A DNA stretch of 64,000 nt, from the NCBI GenBank assembly GCA_020636375.1, contig JACJXZ010000001.1:496001-560000 (forward strand), in the 5' to 3' direction. Origin of the DNA: Lewinellaceae bacterium. Lineage in GTDB: Bacteria; Bacteroidota; Bacteroidia; Chitinophagales; Saprospiraceae. How positions within the stretch are numbered: position 1 is the stretch's first letter; every line of letters starts with the position of its first letter. A program made the translations under genes and the position numbers. This document shows positions 8,298-16,987 of the stretch, one piece after another. The notes below the pieces were generated by a model. It was not told the origin of the DNA. It did no database searches and worked only from the letters and a program-made list of their open reading frames with translations.

Positions 8298-8774
8298 TCA
8301 CTGCCCCCTCTCCGCCCTTTGTTCCATCTCCTGCATCACGCGTTCGGTCTTTTCCACCAGCGCTTTCCACTCGTCCTCGATCTCCCGGCGCTGGGCGCTG
8401 TCGGCCACGACGCGCTGGCCTTCGTTGCCGTAGGATTCCACCCCAGGGCTGTTCACCTTGTTGTCCAGCGATTGTTGCCTTTGCTGCAGGTCGGCGATCT
8501 GGTCGAGCAGCTCGCGGTTGTTTTCCAGTTGTTCGGCTTTGCCTTTGAGGTTGTCGATCAGGCCGCCGATCTTATCGACGGCATCGTCGTATTTGCCTTC
8601 GTCGAACTTCTTTTTTTCGCTTTTCAGCAGGCCGACTGCCGATTTGGTCACGTCCTTGATCTCGGTAAAGATCTGCTTGGATTGCGCCTTTTCCTCGGCG
8701 GTGCCAAAAAAATAGTTGTACACCAGGATTCCGGCTACCAGGAACAGGCCCAATTTGATCAGGCTTCTCAGCAT
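8298..8774 (-). CDS. Membrane-anchored coiled-coil protein of unknown function
   Basis: This 158-residue protein begins with an N-terminal membrane anchor (MLRSLIKLGLFLVAGILVYNYFFG). It continues as a long, Lys/Glu/Gln-rich helical region with heptad spacing (about residues 30-155, for example LLDQIADLQQRQQSLDNKV). I recognise no enzymatic motif. The anchor with a periplasmic or cytoplasmic coiled coil suggests a structural or scaffold role. It stands alone between purK and a block of repeats. Confidence 0.6.
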   Translation of the reverse strand: MLRSLIKLGLFLVAGILVYNYFFGTAEEKAQSKQIFTEIKDVTKSAVGLLKSEKKKFDEGKYDDAVDKIGGLIDNLKGKAEQLENNRELLDQIADLQQRQQSLDNKVNSPGVESYGNEGQRVVADSAQRREIEDEWKALVEKTERVMQEMEQRAERGQ

Positions 8775-8830
8775 GTTGTGTTTGGTTTTTTACACCTATT
8801 TAGGCGGCCCTGCCTTCCGGCGTTTTTTTC

Positions 8831-9065
8831 GCCACAAAGACACAAAGGCACAAAGATCGCACTAAGGCTTTGTGTAATCTTAGGGCTTGCGCAAAAATAA
8901 ACACTCCATTTAGAGTCGTTCTTTTGCACGCTGGCGGCGTTGCCAAGCCTCGCCGTAGCTCCGGCTATGCCTACGTTTGGCGCCTTGCCAGCGCACAAAA
9001 TAACTTCCTCTATTCTGTACCGTTTATTTCTGCGCAAGCCCTTAGTTTTTTTGTGTCTTCGTGGC
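8831..9065. repeat. CACAAAG palindrome interrupted by a second element
   Basis: GCCACAAAGACACAAAGG (from 8831) and GTGTCTTCGTGGC (to 9065) are the two arms of a CACAAAG-family palindrome. They are separated by the element at 8879-9045. The same palindrome without the insert is at 22825-22897. Confidence 0.7.
8879..9045. mobile_element. MITE-like palindromic element, copy B (CTTAG target)
   Basis: Bounded by CTTAG direct repeats (8879-8883 and 9041-9045). The inverted ends (GGGCTTGCGCA... and its complement, including AAATAAAC/GTTTATTT) match over about 20 bases. The inner core, read on the minus strand, shares GCAAGGCGC...GCATAGCC-GAGCTACG...GCAACG with copies A and C. It is nested inside a CACAAAG palindrome. 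Confidence 0.75.
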
Positions 9066-9327
9066 AAAAGCATCAGGTACCCACCTAAACAGTTACGTTT
9101 TTTGCAAAAATACGAAAAAGCGGAAAGCAATACATAAACGCAGCACATAAAGCCCGTCCACTCTAACGTTTCAAAACTACCCAATTGTAACGTATTTTAT
9201 CTATTTTCGCACCTTCGAACGTGAACTTTTTCAAAAAAAAACAGCTTGGAAAGCGGCGCCAGGCAATGACTAAAAAACAAGTTAGGCAGACTGGAGCCGG
9301 AGTTGTTTTGGAATAAACACAGCAATC

Positions 9328-12150
9328 ATGGATTATAACCCACGCGAGATCGAACAGAAATGGAAAAAGTACTGGGAGGAGAACGGCGTTTATAAAGTCA
9401 GCAACGAAAGCGGCAAGCCCAAGTACTACGTTTTGGACATGTTCCCCTACCCTTCCGGGTCGGGGCTGCACGTCGGACACCCGATCGGCTACATCGCCTC
9501 CGATATTTTTGCCCGTTACAAGCGCCTGAGCGGCTTCAATGTCCTGCACCCCATGGGTTATGACTCTTTCGGCCTGCCGGCGGAACAATACGCCATACAG
9601 ACCGGCATCCACCCGGCCATTTCCACCGAACAGAACATCAGGACCTTCCGGGCGCAGCTGGAAAACCTGGGTTTCTCTTTTGACTGGAGCCGGGAAATCC
9701 GCACCAGCGACCCGGCATATTACAAGTGGACGCAGTGGATTTTTATGCAGCTGTACCGGCACTATTACGACACGGAAGCGGACAAGGCCCTGCCCATCAG
9801 CCGGCTGGAGGAGCGCTTCGCCCGGGAGGGCAATGCCGGGGCCCCTGCTGTTTGCGACGAAGACACGCCCACCATTACCGCTGTGGAGTGGAACGCCATG
9901 AGCGGGCCCGAACAGCAATTGTTCCTGCTGAAATACCGCCTGACCTTCCCTGAAGAAAGTTACGTGAACTGGTGCCCGGCCCTGGGCACCGTCCTGTCCA
10001 ATGACGAAGTGAAGGACGGCGTCAGCGAGCGCGGCGGCTATCCTGTGGAGCGCAAGCTGATGAAACAATGGAGCATGCGCATCACTGCCTACGCCGACCG
10101 CCTGCTGTACGGCCTGGAGGAGATCGACTGGCCGGAGAGCCTGAAAGAGCAACAACGCAACTGGATCGGCCGGTCGCAGGGCGCCAGCGTGCGCTTTGCC
10201 CTGGAAGAAGACCCGGACACCAGGATCGAAGTATTCACCACCCGGGTGGATACGATCTACGGCGTCACCTTCATGTGTTTGGCCCCCGAGCACGAACTGG
10301 TTGGGCGGATCACCAAGCCCGAACACAAGGAAGCGGTCGGGAAATACATCAAATGGACGGCTTCCCGCTCCGAGATCGAGCGCATGGCGGAAGTGAAGCA
10401 GGTGACCGGCGAATTTACGGGAAGCTATTGCATCAACCCCTTCAACGGAGAGAAGGTGCCCATTTACATCGCCGACTACGTGCTGGCCGGCTACGGCACT
10501 GGCGCCGTCATGGCGGTCCCTTCCGGCGACCAGCGCGACTGGAACTTCGCCAAGCATTTCGGCCTGCCGATCGTCCCTATCCTGGATGCGCAGCAGAACA
10601 TGGACGAGGCGGCCGACGACACCAAAGAAGGCCGCTACATCAACTCCGGAATCATCAACGGGATGACGTACGAAGAGGCCATCCCCACCCTGATCAGCTG
10701 GCTGGAAGAGCGCGGCCTGGGCAAAGGAAAGATTCAGTACCGCATGCGCAATGCCGTCTTCAGCCGCCAACGCTACTGGGGCGAGCCCGTGCCGGCCTAC
10801 TGGAAGGACGGAGTGCCCTACCTGATCGAAGAATCGGAATTGCCCTTGCTGTTGCCGCCCGTCGACAAATACCTGCCTACCGAGACCGGCGAACCGCCGC
10901 TGGGGCGGGCGGAAGGCTGGAAATACCAGGGCAAGTACGACTATGAACTGTCGACCATGCCGGGATGGGCAGGATCCTCCTGGTACTGGTACCGCTATAT
11001 GGACCCGCGCAATACAGAAGCCTTCGCCAGCCAGGACGCCGTCCGGTACTGGAAAGCGGTAGACCTGTACATCGGCGGTTCCGAGCACGCCGTAGGCCAC
11101 CTGCTGTACAGCCGCTTCTGGAACCATTTCCTGTATGACCTGGAACTGGTGCCGGAGCGGGAGTACGCCAAAAAGCTGATCAACCAGGGCATGGTCCAGG
11201 GCGTAATCGAATTCATCTACCTGGAAAAATCGGAGGCCAAACAAAAGCGTTTTGTGTCCGCCGACCTGCTGGACCAGTACCCGGATGCCGAATGGGCCAT
11301 GATCCCGGTTCATGTCGACTTTGTCAGCGAATACGGCAAGGACAACTCCTACCTGGGCCAGAAAGGCATCGATCAGTTCCGGGAATGGCGGCCCGACTTC
11401 AAGGACGCGGCCTTCATCACCAACCCGGCCGGGCAACTGGTCACCAAAAGCGAGGTCGGCAAGATGTCGAAGCGCTATTTCAACGTGGTCAACCCCGACG
11501 ACGTGGTGGGCCGGTACGGCGCCGACTGCTTCCGCATGTACGAGATGTTCCTCGGCCCGATCGAGCAGGCCAAACCCTGGGATACCAAGGGCATCGATGG
11601 CGTGAGCAAGTTCCTGCGCCGCTTCTGGGGCCTGTTCTTCGACAAGCAGGGGGCCTTCGCCGTGAGCGGCGAACAGCCCTCCCGGGAAGAACTGAAGGTG
11701 CTGCACACGGCCATCAGGAAAGTGCGGGAAGACCTGGAGCGCTTCAGCTTCAACACCTGCATCAGCGCCTTCATGATCGCCTCCAACGAGCTGAAGCGGC
11801 TGGAGTGCAACAAGAAGGCCGTCCTGGAGCCGCTGGCGGTGCTGATCGCGCCTTTCGCCCCCCACATTGCCGAGGACCTTTGGCATCGCCTGGGCAACGC
11901 CGGCAGCGTCCACCGCGACGCCGCCTATCCGGCGTTCAACCCGGAATACCTGGTGGAAGACTCAGTGACCTACCCCATCGCCATCAACGGCAAGACGCGG
12001 GTTACGGTAGACTTCCCGGCCGACGCCAGCCGGGAGGACCTGGAAAAGGCAGCCCGCGAGCTGGACGTAGTGCAGAAGTATATCGACGGCAAGACCATCC
12101 GCAAGGTGATCGTGGTGCCGAAGCGCATGATTAATATTGTTGTCGGATGA
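9328..12150 (+). CDS. leuS: Leucyl-tRNA synthetase
   Basis: A 940-residue class I aminoacyl-tRNA synthetase that charges tRNA-Leu. The N-terminus (DYNPREIEQKWKKYWEENGVY) is typical. The HIGH-type motif is YPSGSGLHVGHPIGY, a large editing (CP1) domain follows (about residues 230-430, containing TTRVDTIYGVTFMCLAPEHEL and the GTGAVMAVPSGDQRD loop), and the KMSKS-type motif is EVGKMSKRYFN near residue 715. The C-terminal anticodon-binding and LeuRS-specific domain runs to the end. Length is in the upper normal range. It reads through without any break. Confidence 0.97.
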   Translation: MDYNPREIEQKWKKYWEENGVYKVSNESGKPKYYVLDMFPYPSGSGLHVGHPIGYIASDIFARYKRLSGFNVLHPMGYDSFGLPAEQYAIQTGIHPAISTEQNIRTFRAQLENLGFSFDWSREIRTSDPAYYKWTQWIFMQLYRHYYDTEADKALPISRLEERFAREGNAGAPAVCDEDTPTITAVEWNAMSGPEQQLFLLKYRLTFPEESYVNWCPALGTVLSNDEVKDGVSERGGYPVERKLMKQWSMRITAYADRLLYGLEEIDWPESLKEQQRNWIGRSQGASVRFALEEDPDTRIEVFTTRVDTIYGVTFMCLAPEHELVGRITKPEHKEAVGKYIKWTASRSEIERMAEVKQVTGEFTGSYCINPFNGEKVPIYIADYVLAGYGTGAVMAVPSGDQRDWNFAKHFGLPIVPILDAQQNMDEAADDTKEGRYINSGIINGMTYEEAIPTLISWLEERGLGKGKIQYRMRNAVFSRQRYWGEPVPAYWKDGVPYLIEESELPLLLPPVDKYLPTETGEPPLGRAEGWKYQGKYDYELSTMPGWAGSSWYWYRYMDPRNTEAFASQDAVRYWKAVDLYIGGSEHAVGHLLYSRFWNHFLYDLELVPEREYAKKLINQGMVQGVIEFIYLEKSEAKQKRFVSADLLDQYPDAEWAMIPVHVDFVSEYGKDNSYLGQKGIDQFREWRPDFKDAAFITNPAGQLVTKSEVGKMSKRYFNVVNPDDVVGRYGADCFRMYEMFLGPIEQAKPWDTKGIDGVSKFLRRFWGLFFDKQGAFAVSGEQPSREELKVLHTAIRKVREDLERFSFNTCISAFMIASNELKRLECNKKAVLEPLAVLIAPFAPHIAEDLWHRLGNAGSVHRDAAYPAFNPEYLVEDSVTYPIAINGKTRVTVDFPADASREDLEKAARELDVVQKYIDGKTIRKVIVVPKRMINIVVG

Positions 12151-12159
12151 GAGAAGGAG

Positions 12160-12200
12160 GATTTTTGATGTGTGATGTGCGATTTTTGATGTGCGATGTG
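12160..12200. repeat. Two-unit 20 bp tandem repeat after leuS
   Basis: Two near-identical copies of GATTTTTGATGTGYGATGTG follow the leuS stop and lead to the end of the PIN toxin gene on the other strand. Confidence 0.6.
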
Positions 12201-12201
12201 C

Positions 12202-12621
12202 CTACGGAAGCTGCCGGATGAAATCCTCCGCCGTCAATACCGGAATGGAAGCCATATCGAAATCTTTCAGGTTGCGGGTGATGAAAAATTGTATGCCGTT
12301 GGCGATGGCTGTCTGATATTGGATGGCGTCTTCCAGGTCTTTGAAATCAGAGGCCAAAGCAAGATCCACGATTCGTTTGTCTACAGGCAACAACGTGACC
12401 AGTTGCCGAAAACGGGCAATGGCATCCCAGGCTTCTGCCCTGGAAGAAAGCAATTTCGATAACAGATAGAACAAGAACGGAAATACGCTGGCAGGAACAC
12501 AGGCCTCAATTGCCTTCTCGTCGGCCTTGTTGAAAAGCCTGGCAGCAGGAATGTCAAATGGTTGCCGTTCCGTAAGGAAGTCGACTATAATATTGGTATC
12601 TACAAATACTTTAGTTGCCAT
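12202..12621 (-). CDS. PIN-domain toxin (VapC-like ribonuclease)
   Basis: A 139-residue protein starting MATKVFVDTNIIVDFLTERQ. The acidic metal-site residues of PIN nucleases are visible: the first Asp in VDTNI, a middle Glu/Asp cluster, and DLEDAIQYQTAIANG plus ITRNLKDF near the C-terminus. The start is chosen because it overlaps the stop of the upstream DUF6364 antitoxin gene by 11 bases, a usual toxin-antitoxin arrangement. Predicted RNA cleavage would be held in check by that partner. Confidence 0.85.
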   Translation of the reverse strand: MATKVFVDTNIIVDFLTERQPFDIPAARLFNKADEKAIEACVPASVFPFLFYLLSKLLSSRAEAWDAIARFRQLVTLLPVDKRIVDLALASDFKDLEDAIQYQTAIANGIQFFITRNLKDFDMASIPVLTAEDFIRQLP

Positions 12622-12886
12622 CTTTAGGGTTTGGGCTATGCTTTTCCAGCAAATATTCAAAGTAGGCTTCCTCGGGGTTAAACTCCGAAGGCAGAGAAGC
12701 TATTCCATGCAAGCTTCTGACAAGCGGCGTGAATTCAGTTAATTCGCTTTCATCATCATTTTGCCGGGTTATCTGGTCAAAATAGCGTTCTACCAATTTG
12801 CTGAGGCTGGTATTGTATTGGCGGGCGAAGCGCTTAGCCCGTTCGATCACTTCCTTGTCCAGCTTCAAGGTTAATTTGGCATCCAT
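12611..12886 (-). CDS. DUF6364 family antitoxin
   Basis: A 91-residue protein starting MDAKLTLKLDKEVIERAKRF. The next motif, ARQYNTSLSKLVERYFDQIT, is the ribbon-helix-helix DNA-binding part typical of DUF6364 antitoxins. The C-terminal half (EFTPLVRSLHGIASLPSEF...EAYFEYLLEKH) would wrap the PIN toxin. It is first in the pair. A well-formed minus-strand promoter lies about 25 bases upstream, with palindromic GTAC-rich sequence around it that could be its own operator. Confidence 0.85.
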   Translation of the reverse strand: MDAKLTLKLDKEVIERAKRFARQYNTSLSKLVERYFDQITRQNDDESELTEFTPLVRSLHGIASLPSEFNPEEAYFEYLLEKHSPNPKDGN

Positions 12887-12910
12887 TTAAATTCGCTTTG
12901 TATATACGTA

Positions 12911-12941
12911 CAAAAATATCAAATTTTGGGCGTACATTCAA
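12911..12941 (-). promoter_or_regulatory. Promoter of the DUF6364/PIN operon
   Basis: Read on the minus strand, TTG (12941-12939), a 20-base spacer and TATTTTTG (12918-12911) match the Bacteroidota -33/-7 arrangement. The transcription start would be about 20 bases before the antitoxin ATG. Repeated CGTAC half-sites flank it. Confidence 0.65.
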
Positions 12942-12957
12942 GTACTAAAATTATCCT

Positions 12958-13881
12958 ATGGCATTAAAAATATTTACCCTCATTTTTTCCTGTGTTTCCA
13001 GCCTGGCATTGCCGGCGCAATCCTCTTTGAACAAAGACAGCCTGCTTGCCCACGTCCGGGAGCTGTCTTCCGACCAGTACGAAGGGCGCCGCACTCAGGA
13101 AGCGGGCAACCTGCTGGCGGGGGAATACATCTGCCGGCGGTTCGATGCTTTCGGGCTGAAGCAGTTCGGCGGCAGCTACATCCAGCCCTTCCGCTTTTAC
13201 AGCCGCTGGAACAAACAGGCCTACGAAGGCCGCAACATCATCGGTTACTGCCGGGGCACGGATCACCCCGAACAGTACATTGTGCTAAGCGCTCATTACG
13301 ACCATGAGGGCGTGCGCAACGGAGAGATTTACAACGGCGCCGACGACAACGCCTCCGGCGTCGGGGCCCTGCTGGAAATGGCCCGCTTCCTCAGCCGGAA
13401 CCCGCCCCGCCATTCGGTCATCTTTGCCGCCTTCGATGCGGAAGAGATTGGGCTGCGCGGTGCCGATCATTTCCTGGAGGAACCGCCTGTGCCGCTGAAC
13501 CAAATCCTGCTCAACATCAACATGGACATGATCAGCCGCAATGCCGGCCGGGAGCTGTATGCGGTAGGCACCGGCTACAATCCCTTCCTCCGGACCCCGC
13601 TGGAAAACATTAAAGAACGCTACCCCATCACTGTTTCCTTCGGCCACGAACAACCGCAGCCTGCGCATTCAGACGACTGGACGATGTCTTCCGACCACGG
13701 CAAATTCCACCAGAAAAACATCCCGTTCCTGTACTTCGGCGTTGAAGACCACGAGGACTACCACAAGCCCACCGACGACTACGAGCGCATCATGCCAGAT
13801 TTTTACGCCCAGGCGGCGGAGTTCATCCTGGAGAGTTTGCTGGATTTGGACAAGCATTGGGAAAGGCTGACCAGGAGGTGA
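12958..13881 (+). CDS. M28 family zinc aminopeptidase, exported
   Basis: A 307-residue protein with an N-terminal signal peptide ending near ALPAQ. The two-zinc site of M28 peptidases is complete: AHYDHEG (His), GADDNASGVGALLEMARFL (bridging Asp), AFDAEEIGLRGADHF (catalytic Glu and ligand Glu), NMDMISRN (Asp) and a late His in HEDYHKPTDD. There is no C-terminal sorting domain, so it probably stays in the periplasm. It is divergent from the toxin-antitoxin operon. Confidence 0.9.
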   Translation: MALKIFTLIFSCVSSLALPAQSSLNKDSLLAHVRELSSDQYEGRRTQEAGNLLAGEYICRRFDAFGLKQFGGSYIQPFRFYSRWNKQAYEGRNIIGYCRGTDHPEQYIVLSAHYDHEGVRNGEIYNGADDNASGVGALLEMARFLSRNPPRHSVIFAAFDAEEIGLRGADHFLEEPPVPLNQILLNINMDMISRNAGRELYAVGTGYNPFLRTPLENIKERYPITVSFGHEQPQPAHSDDWTMSSDHGKFHQKNIPFLYFGVEDHEDYHKPTDDYERIMPDFYAQAAEFILESLLDLDKHWERLTRR

Positions 13882-13956
13882 TTCGGTACCCCCTAATACC
13901 CCATAAAGGCTCGCGCCCCTGCGAAAAATTCGCTTCTTATCAATTAAATCCAGCAA

Positions 13957-14088
13957 TTTCTCATGTAGAGCATGCACGTATCGCCACAAAAACACAAAGG
14001 CACCAAATCCGCACTAAATTTAGTGCGGATTTGGTGCCTTTGTGCTTTCGTGGCATCCTCTCGCCGCGTGCGCACCTTACATGAGAAA
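13957..14088. repeat. Long palindrome with a perfect 52 bp core
   Basis: Positions 13993-14044 form a loopless perfect palindrome centred on AAATTT (26 bp arms beginning CACAAAGGCACC). The symmetry continues imperfectly outward through GCCAC/GTGGC to TTTCTCATGTA (13957-13967) and TACATGAGAAA (14078-14088). It separates two convergent genes. A rearranged relative lies at 62235-62400. Confidence 0.85.
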
Positions 14089-14112
14089 CTACTGAATTAA
14101 ACCGCCACTTCC

Positions 14113-14805
14113 CTACTGCCCGAACGCCGTCAGCTCCATATACCCTTCCAGGTTCCCCTGCTGGTCGTATGTCTCCGAGCGGACCAGGCCTAACCCTTCG
14201 GCGTAATATTCTACCGAAGCGAAGGATTTGGCCAGCATCATCCTGACCTCGGTAGTCTGAGAGATTTTGTAGCAGTCGAAAGTGCCGGCAGGCGTAGTGA
14301 CCCTTTCCTGCCCCGCCACTTTCCTGTCGGTAACAGTCACTGTCATATCGACGATGTTGATGCCTTTGGCAGCGGCCCTGATGTTGGTTTTCGCGTCTGG
14401 CAAAGCCTGGCCGGGTTTCATTTTCCCGGGGATGACAAAGGCTTCCCCTTCGACGTCTACATCCATATTGGACAAAGATTGCTGCATGCCCGGGTTCAGC
14501 ATGGAGGTGGCGTCCATTTTGATCAGGCCACCCTCGCACCGCACCCGGTACTCCCCGGTGAATTGTTCTTTATCCCTTTTGTCGAATATCCGGTTGAAAA
14601 TGACTGCTTCCACTCCGCCAGGCAGGCTCCGCACGGCTTTTACCGAACTCCGCGTTTTGCTTTCCATGTTGCCATTCTTGTCGTAGTAGGTGTACTCCAG
14701 CTTAACCTTTGCATCCAAAGGATAAAACAGGGTGCAGCCTGCCTGCGCCCGGAGCGCGGCGTTCCCAAAGAACAGGAACAGGAAGAAGATCACGCTGTTT
14801 CTCAT
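14113..14805 (-). CDS. Exported protein, TapB/DUF3108-like
   Basis: A 230-residue protein with a signal peptide (MRNSVIFFLFLFFGNAALRAQA). The mature start CTLFYPLDAKVKLEYTYYDKNGN and later TPAGTFDCYKISQTTEVRM...YYAEGLGLVRSETYDQQGNL resemble a widespread Bacteroidota family of beta-rich periplasmic proteins annotated as TapB or DUF3108-like. No catalytic residues are recognisable. It is convergent with the peptidase to its left, with the long palindrome between them. Confidence 0.65.
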   Translation of the reverse strand: MRNSVIFFLFLFFGNAALRAQAGCTLFYPLDAKVKLEYTYYDKNGNMESKTRSSVKAVRSLPGGVEAVIFNRIFDKRDKEQFTGEYRVRCEGGLIKMDATSMLNPGMQQSLSNMDVDVEGEAFVIPGKMKPGQALPDAKTNIRAAAKGINIVDMTVTVTDRKVAGQERVTTPAGTFDCYKISQTTEVRMMLAKSFASVEYYAEGLGLVRSETYDQQGNLEGYMELTAFGQ

Positions 14806-14959
14806 TTTTGCAGTATGTTTTTTTGTGATGCTTCAGTATAAACAACTTTTGCGGCGAATAAATTACCTGGCCTGGATAAAGAGCAGCAAAATATTTACTT
14901 TCCACAGATCAAAAGGGTTAACTTTCTGTTAAACTCTCTTGTCGCAAAACCTATACAAC

Positions 14960-16705
14960 ATGAAAAAACGCTGCTTCCTGTCCCTGTCACTTGTCCTGTC
15001 GGCTTTCTGCAGCATCCGGGCACAACAGGATATTACGGTTACCAACTACGAAGTGGAACGCATCCTCGGAGGCGATTTTGAAGCTGACGATTACCTGCCG
15101 TCGGAGGTGATCAACCATCCGGAGGATATCACCGACGGTATCCTGGCGGAGGTGTCTGCGGATTCGCTCAAACAGTATCTGATTGCTCTTTCCGCTTTTG
15201 AAAACCGGAACACGGGATCGGATACGAGCAGCGCCACCTTTGGCATGGGCGCCGCCCGCCGCTGGGCCTATGACAAGTTCTTGTCGTTCAGCGCCCGGCA
15301 GGAGGGCCGGCTGCGCGTTTCTTACCTTCAATTCGACCAGGATATTTGCGGCATGGGGCGCCACCGCAACGTTTTCGCCGTGCTTCCCGGCATCGGGCCG
15401 CACCGCAACGAGCTGGTTTTCGTGGAAGGCCATTTGGACAGCCGCTGCGAAGACGCATGCGATACCGAATGTATGGCTCACGGCATGGAGGACAACGGCA
15501 GCGGCTCCGCCCTCGTGCTCGAACTGGCCCGGGTGATGAGCCGCTTTGCGTTCGACCGGACGCTGGTTTTCCTGCTCACCACCGGGGAAGAGCAGGGCTT
15601 GTACGGAGCCGAAGCCTTTGCCATTTACTGCGTTCAGCATGAAATACCCGTAAGGGCGGTATACAACAACGACATCATCGGGGGCGTCATCTGCGGGCAA
15701 ACGGCCTCCCCGCCCGGCTGCCCGGGCCTGAATCAGGTCGACAGCATCAACGTACGCCTCTACTCCACCGGGCCGGGGCGTTCCCTGGCCCGCTTCGCCT
15801 ACCTGGAATATCAGGAGGAGCTGCTTCACAAAATGCCCGTGCCTGCTGTGCTGAACATCATGAGCCGCGAAGACCGCGTAGGCCGCGGCGGCGACCACAT
15901 CCCCTTCCGGCAGCGCGGCTTCCCCGCCCTGCGCTTCACCTCCGCCAATGAGCACGGCGACGGCAACCCCGGCCAGCCCGGCTACGACGACCGCCAGCAC
16001 ACCAGGGAAGACGTCCTGGGCGTAGATACCGACGGCGACAGCGTGATCGACAGCTTTTTTGTGGATTTTAATTACCTGGCCCGCAACGCCATCATCAACG
16101 GCAACTCCATGGCCATGAGCGCCCTGGGGCCGCCCGCCCCGGAGGACATCATCGTCGAGCGGGTAGACAACGGCCTGCGCTACGAGATCGTCGACCCGGC
16201 AGGAGACGGCCCGTACCGCCTGGGCATCCGCCCCAATACGACCCTCTACATCGACACGTTGATCGACGTCGCCTCCAGGTCCGACACCCTTTTCTTCCTG
16301 GAGCCGGCCACCATTTATTACCTCAATGCCACCGCCGTCGACAGCAACGGCATCGAAAGCCACTTCACCGACGAGAAACTCAGCTTTTTCACCACCAGCC
16401 TGAAGGAACAGCCCTACCTGTCGGAAGCCGGCATCACGTTGCTGCAGAACCGCCCCAACCCCTTCGACGAAGCCACCACCATTTCCGTGCTGGTGGAACG
16501 CCCGGTGCGGTACAGCCAGGCCTTCGTCCGCGTGGCCGACGCCCAGGGGCGGGAACTAGCGCGCTACTCCATCGAACTCAAACCGGGAATGGTGGATATT
16601 TTGTATGGCTACGAAAAGCACCAGTACCAACGGGGAACGTATTATTACAGCCTGATTATTGACGGGCAGGTGTATGATACGAAGGCGATGGTGTATGCGT
16701 ATTAG
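14960..16705 (+). CDS. Secreted M28 peptidase with T9SS C-terminal sorting domain
   Basis: The 581-residue form starts MKKRCFLSLSLVLSAFCSIRAQQ. A slightly earlier ATG exists, but this one directly precedes a good signal peptide. Zinc-site motifs are VEGHLDSRCEDACD (His), GMEDNGSGSALVLELARVM (Asp), LTTGEEQGLYGAEAFA (Glu-Glu), YNNDIIGG (Asp) and QHTREDV (His). A linker and beta domain follow, and the last ~80 residues (LLQNRPNPFDEATTISV ... ending KAMVYAY) form a type A T9SS sorting domain, so the enzyme is probably exported and attached to the cell surface. The frame is intact. Confidence 0.9.
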   Translation: MKKRCFLSLSLVLSAFCSIRAQQDITVTNYEVERILGGDFEADDYLPSEVINHPEDITDGILAEVSADSLKQYLIALSAFENRNTGSDTSSATFGMGAARRWAYDKFLSFSARQEGRLRVSYLQFDQDICGMGRHRNVFAVLPGIGPHRNELVFVEGHLDSRCEDACDTECMAHGMEDNGSGSALVLELARVMSRFAFDRTLVFLLTTGEEQGLYGAEAFAIYCVQHEIPVRAVYNNDIIGGVICGQTASPPGCPGLNQVDSINVRLYSTGPGRSLARFAYLEYQEELLHKMPVPAVLNIMSREDRVGRGGDHIPFRQRGFPALRFTSANEHGDGNPGQPGYDDRQHTREDVLGVDTDGDSVIDSFFVDFNYLARNAIINGNSMAMSALGPPAPEDIIVERVDNGLRYEIVDPAGDGPYRLGIRPNTTLYIDTLIDVASRSDTLFFLEPATIYYLNATAVDSNGIESHFTDEKLSFFTTSLKEQPYLSEAGITLLQNRPNPFDEATTISVLVERPVRYSQAFVRVADAQGRELARYSIELKPGMVDILYGYEKHQYQRGTYYYSLIIDGQVYDTKAMVYAY

Positions 16706-16710
16706 GCTAA

Positions 16711-16818
16711 GTTGTATGGCTATATTGTTATATGGCTATATTGTTGTATGGCTGTATTGTTGTATGGCTATATTGTTATATGGCTATATTGTTATATGGC
16801 TATATTGTTATATTGTTA
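16711..16818. repeat. 16 bp tandem repeat
   Basis: About six and a half units of TTGTTRTATGGCTATA occur in direct array just after the peptidase gene. Some frames stay open through it, but there is no sign of a gene. Confidence 0.85.
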
Positions 16819-16848
16819 GGCTAATTGTGTCCGCTTACTTAGCAATGC

Positions 16849-16900
16849 TGCTTTGAATTTCTATCATTTTGCCCCTTCCCGGCGATAGAAATTCAAAGCA
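16849..16900. promoter_or_regulatory. 17 bp perfect inverted repeat upstream of the DUF547 gene
   Basis: TGCTTTGAATTTCTATC (16849-16865) is repeated perfectly in inverse orientation at 16884-16900 around an 18-base loop. There is no T run after it. It could be a hairpin in an mRNA or a small mobile palindrome. Confidence 0.55.
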
Positions 16901-16987
16901 GGGATTTGTCCCCGCAAAAACATTTGGCCTACATCCCACACAACCCGAACCGGGCATACGCAGTTATGTATTCATAAAACCAAAACC

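Noticed and set aside
9163..11913. A 916-codon open frame on the minus strand across leuS
   Set aside because: It is the antisense shadow of leuS, with low-complexity Val/Gly/Gln-rich composition and no domain. The plus-strand frame is an unmistakable leucyl-tRNA synthetase.
14987..16363. 458-codon minus-strand frame across the second M28 gene
   Set aside because: Antisense shadow; the plus-strand product has a signal peptide, a complete zinc site and a sorting domain.
16659..16856. Hydrophobic small frame over the 16 bp repeat (possible membrane peptide)
   Set aside because: It starts inside the peptidase gene and its Leu/Tyr/Ile pattern is just the translated tandem repeat.
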